This document shows positions 19,823-20,940 of a stretch of 20,940 nucleotides of DNA, piece by piece. The translations under genes and the position numbers were made by a program. Under the pieces are notes generated by a model, which was not told the origin of the DNA, ran no database searches, and saw only the letters and a list, made by a program, of their open reading frames with translations. The DNA is from a virus. Every line of letters starts with the position of its first letter. Position 1 is the stretch's first letter. The stretch is taken from IMG/VR virus record IMGVR_UViG_3300042867_000579, positions 1-20,940 of that record, one strand, 5' to 3'.

Positions 19823-20940
19823 TTATCGCCCCAAAACTTTTTTAGATGCACCCACCCCATATTTAGCATCAAATGCTGAAGCCATGCCGGGGTTTTTTCT
19901 GAGCATATCAATTGCACCTGCGGGCGGTGCAGATGCTGCTGGTGCGGGCGCAGGCGCATCTTCCGAACCGTCAGCGGGTTCGTAGCCTTCGCGTTTGGTG
20001 TTTATGTACTCCTTAAACGCTCCAAGTTTAGCTTTTATAACTCTAGCGTCGTCAAACGGCCCCGGCAAGAAACCATCCAGAACCTTAAGTTCTTGTGCCG
20101 ATTGCGCGGTGCCCGCGCGTTCTTTAATAGCGGCGGACACGATGTTGTAGACAAACGAACGCGCTTGAATCTCGTCGTCTGTCATTTGCGATGCCACTAG
20201 TGAAGCACCCATCCGGCCTCCGGTCACGCCCCCGACACTGGTTGCCGCGCCCTTGCTAAACCCAAACGCCGTTGGGGTTTTTTCAATTCGCGCTAGAGCG
20301 GCATCTACAGTTTTATCGGTTGCCACTAGGCCGCGATAGTCTTTTTGTTCAGCCTTTGACAATTTGCTAAGGAAGTCGCCAGAGCCTTTTGCCTGAAGAT
20401 TTTGACCGCGAACGGTGACATTTTGACCGGCAAGTGCCGTGGCTGCGCCGATGTCTTGCCCGCGCATAGTGACCTGTTGGCCTGCCTTAGCCGTCGCGGC
20501 AGTCATGTCTTGACCGCGCGTAGTAACGTCGCGAGTCGCTGCGGCATCCAACGCCGTTTGTTGTTTGCCTATGTCTAGCAACCCAAACATTGTTTTTTGT
20601 TTCCACGCAGGCATATCCGCTTCCTTTTCAGGAATCGTAGGCAAAACGGCGTCTGCCTGCGCTTGAGTTAGATCACCGGCAGCTACGCTACGCGCCAAGT
20701 CCGCACGCGCACTTTCAGGCGTTGTAAACTGAAGAACCCTTGTAAGGGCATCGAGTTTTTTAGCGTTTGTTTCGTTACGCTCAGCAGTTTTTAGCGCCAG
20801 TGTGTCTGTGTCGTATTTTACGTTCGCCGTCCGTGTTTCCGTTAGATTTTTAAACAAGGCAGGTGCAAGGTTCGGCGCAACCTTAAACGCCGCCGCCTGC
20901 GCTTCGGGATTATAGGGGTCGTAATTTGGCTGGCTAATTA
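19823..20940 (-). CDS. Virion/ejection protein with RGQ repeats, cut by the right edge
   Basis: At least 372 residues remain; the frame is open through the right edge, so the true start is outside. A TTG at 20857 is not credible because upstream codons (ISQPNYDPYNPEAQAAAFKV) are in frame and look coding. After a helical part with LTRVLQFTTPESARADLARS come three units of an 18-residue repeat (V-T-x-R-G-Q-(D/N)-x-x-A-A-T-A-x-A-G-Q). Then follows a globular helical part (KAEQKDYRGLVATDKTVDAA, DDEIQARSFVYNIVSAAIKE). The C-terminus is a Pro/Ala linker and SAFDAKYGVGASKKVLGR. Similar RGQD-repeat proteins occur next to ejection proteins in podophages, from memory. It abuts the next gene without a gap. 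Confidence 0.62.
   Translation of the reverse strand, partial: ISQPNYDPYNPEAQAAAFKVAPNLAPALFKNLTETRTANVKYDTDTLALKTAERNETNAKKLDALTRVLQFTTPESARADLARSVAAGDLTQAQADAVLPTIPEKEADMPAWKQKTMFGLLDIGKQQTALDAAATRDVTTRGQDMTAATAKAGQQVTMRGQDIGAATALAGQNVTVRGQNLQAKGSGDFLSKLSKAEQKDYRGLVATDKTVDAALARIEKTPTAFGFSKGAATSVGGVTGGRMGASLVASQMTDDEIQARSFVYNIVSAAIKERAGTAQSAQELKVLDGFLPGPFDDARVIKAKLGAFKEYINTKREGYEPADGSEDAPAPAPAASAPPAGAIDMLRKNPGMASAFDAKYGVGASKKVLGR
20384..20527 (-). repeat. 54-bp (18-residue) coding repeat in the virion protein
   Basis: Two full units and one partial unit encode VTTRGQDMTAATAKAGQQ, VTMRGQDIGAATALAGQN and VTVRGQNLQAKG. DNA of the units has diverged more than the protein, which points to selection on the repeat at the protein level. 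Confidence 0.75.

Noticed and set aside
20855-20857. TTG as start of the right-edge virion gene
   Set aside because: The frame is open and coding-like up to the edge; the true start lies outside the window.
1-20940. tRNA genes, CRISPR arrays, insertion sequences, integrase or attachment sites
   Set aside because: Looked for on both strands by eye; none found. The repeats in 2066-2829 are too few and irregular for a CRISPR array.

Overview
The window is part of a tailed double-stranded DNA bacteriophage genome (or a prophage assembled without host flanks). It carries both terminase subunits, a phage replication module, a complete lysis cassette and large virion proteins that look like podophage DNA-ejection proteins. 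No integrase, excisionase, lysogeny repressor, tRNA, insertion sequence or CRISPR array was seen. The host is most likely an alphaproteobacterium. The strongest clue is a phage-borne GcrA-family protein, because GcrA is a cell-cycle transcription factor essentially confined to Alphaproteobacteria that methylate GANTC with CcrM. The DNA is GC-rich by eye and nearly every base is coding outside one control region.

Layout from left to right. (1) 1-2065, minus strand: the start of an unidentified gene, terL and terS, running off the left edge. (2) 2066-2829: a 764-base non-coding control region with a 26-bp perfect palindrome, a TTGACA/TGTCAA inverted repeat, a 19-bp direct repeat, tandem 13-bp iteron-like repeats, an AT-rich tract, a 10-bp-stem hairpin and several sigma70-like promoters. 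It is the best candidate for the packaging site and/or replication origin, as well as the divergent early promoter. (3) 2830-8197, plus strand: an early operon of 18 small genes. These include a compact sliding-clamp-like protein, a tandem pair of paralogues, membrane peptides, Cys-rich mini-proteins and a PhoB-type winged-helix regulator. The last ten genes are joined by stop/start overlaps or direct abutment and end in gcrA. (4) 8196-8235: a bidirectional terminator.

(5) 8263-14432, minus strand: the replication operon, transcribed in the order Cas4-like DUF2800 nuclease, possible ssDNA-binding protein, family A DNA polymerase with 3'-5' exonuclease, and primase-helicase. A GC-rich hairpin lies between the second and third genes. 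(6) 14433-14515: a short divergent promoter region. (7) 14516-16344, plus strand: VRR-NUC nuclease, SNF2-type helicase and a small helical protein. (8) 16349-17554, minus strand: the lysis cassette, in order of transcription an XhlA-like membrane protein, an M15 peptidase endolysin, a two-helix holin, Rz and an overlapping Rz1. (9) 17564-20940, minus strand: two large virion proteins, the second cut by the right edge.

The genes fit a self-contained replication strategy. The phage supplies its own primase-helicase, polymerase, possible clamp and nucleases, and probably adjusts host transcription through GcrA and the winged-helix protein. The features most worth following are the phage GcrA, the compact clamp, the control region, and the early operon in which the C-terminal codons of each gene carry the ribosome binding site of the next.
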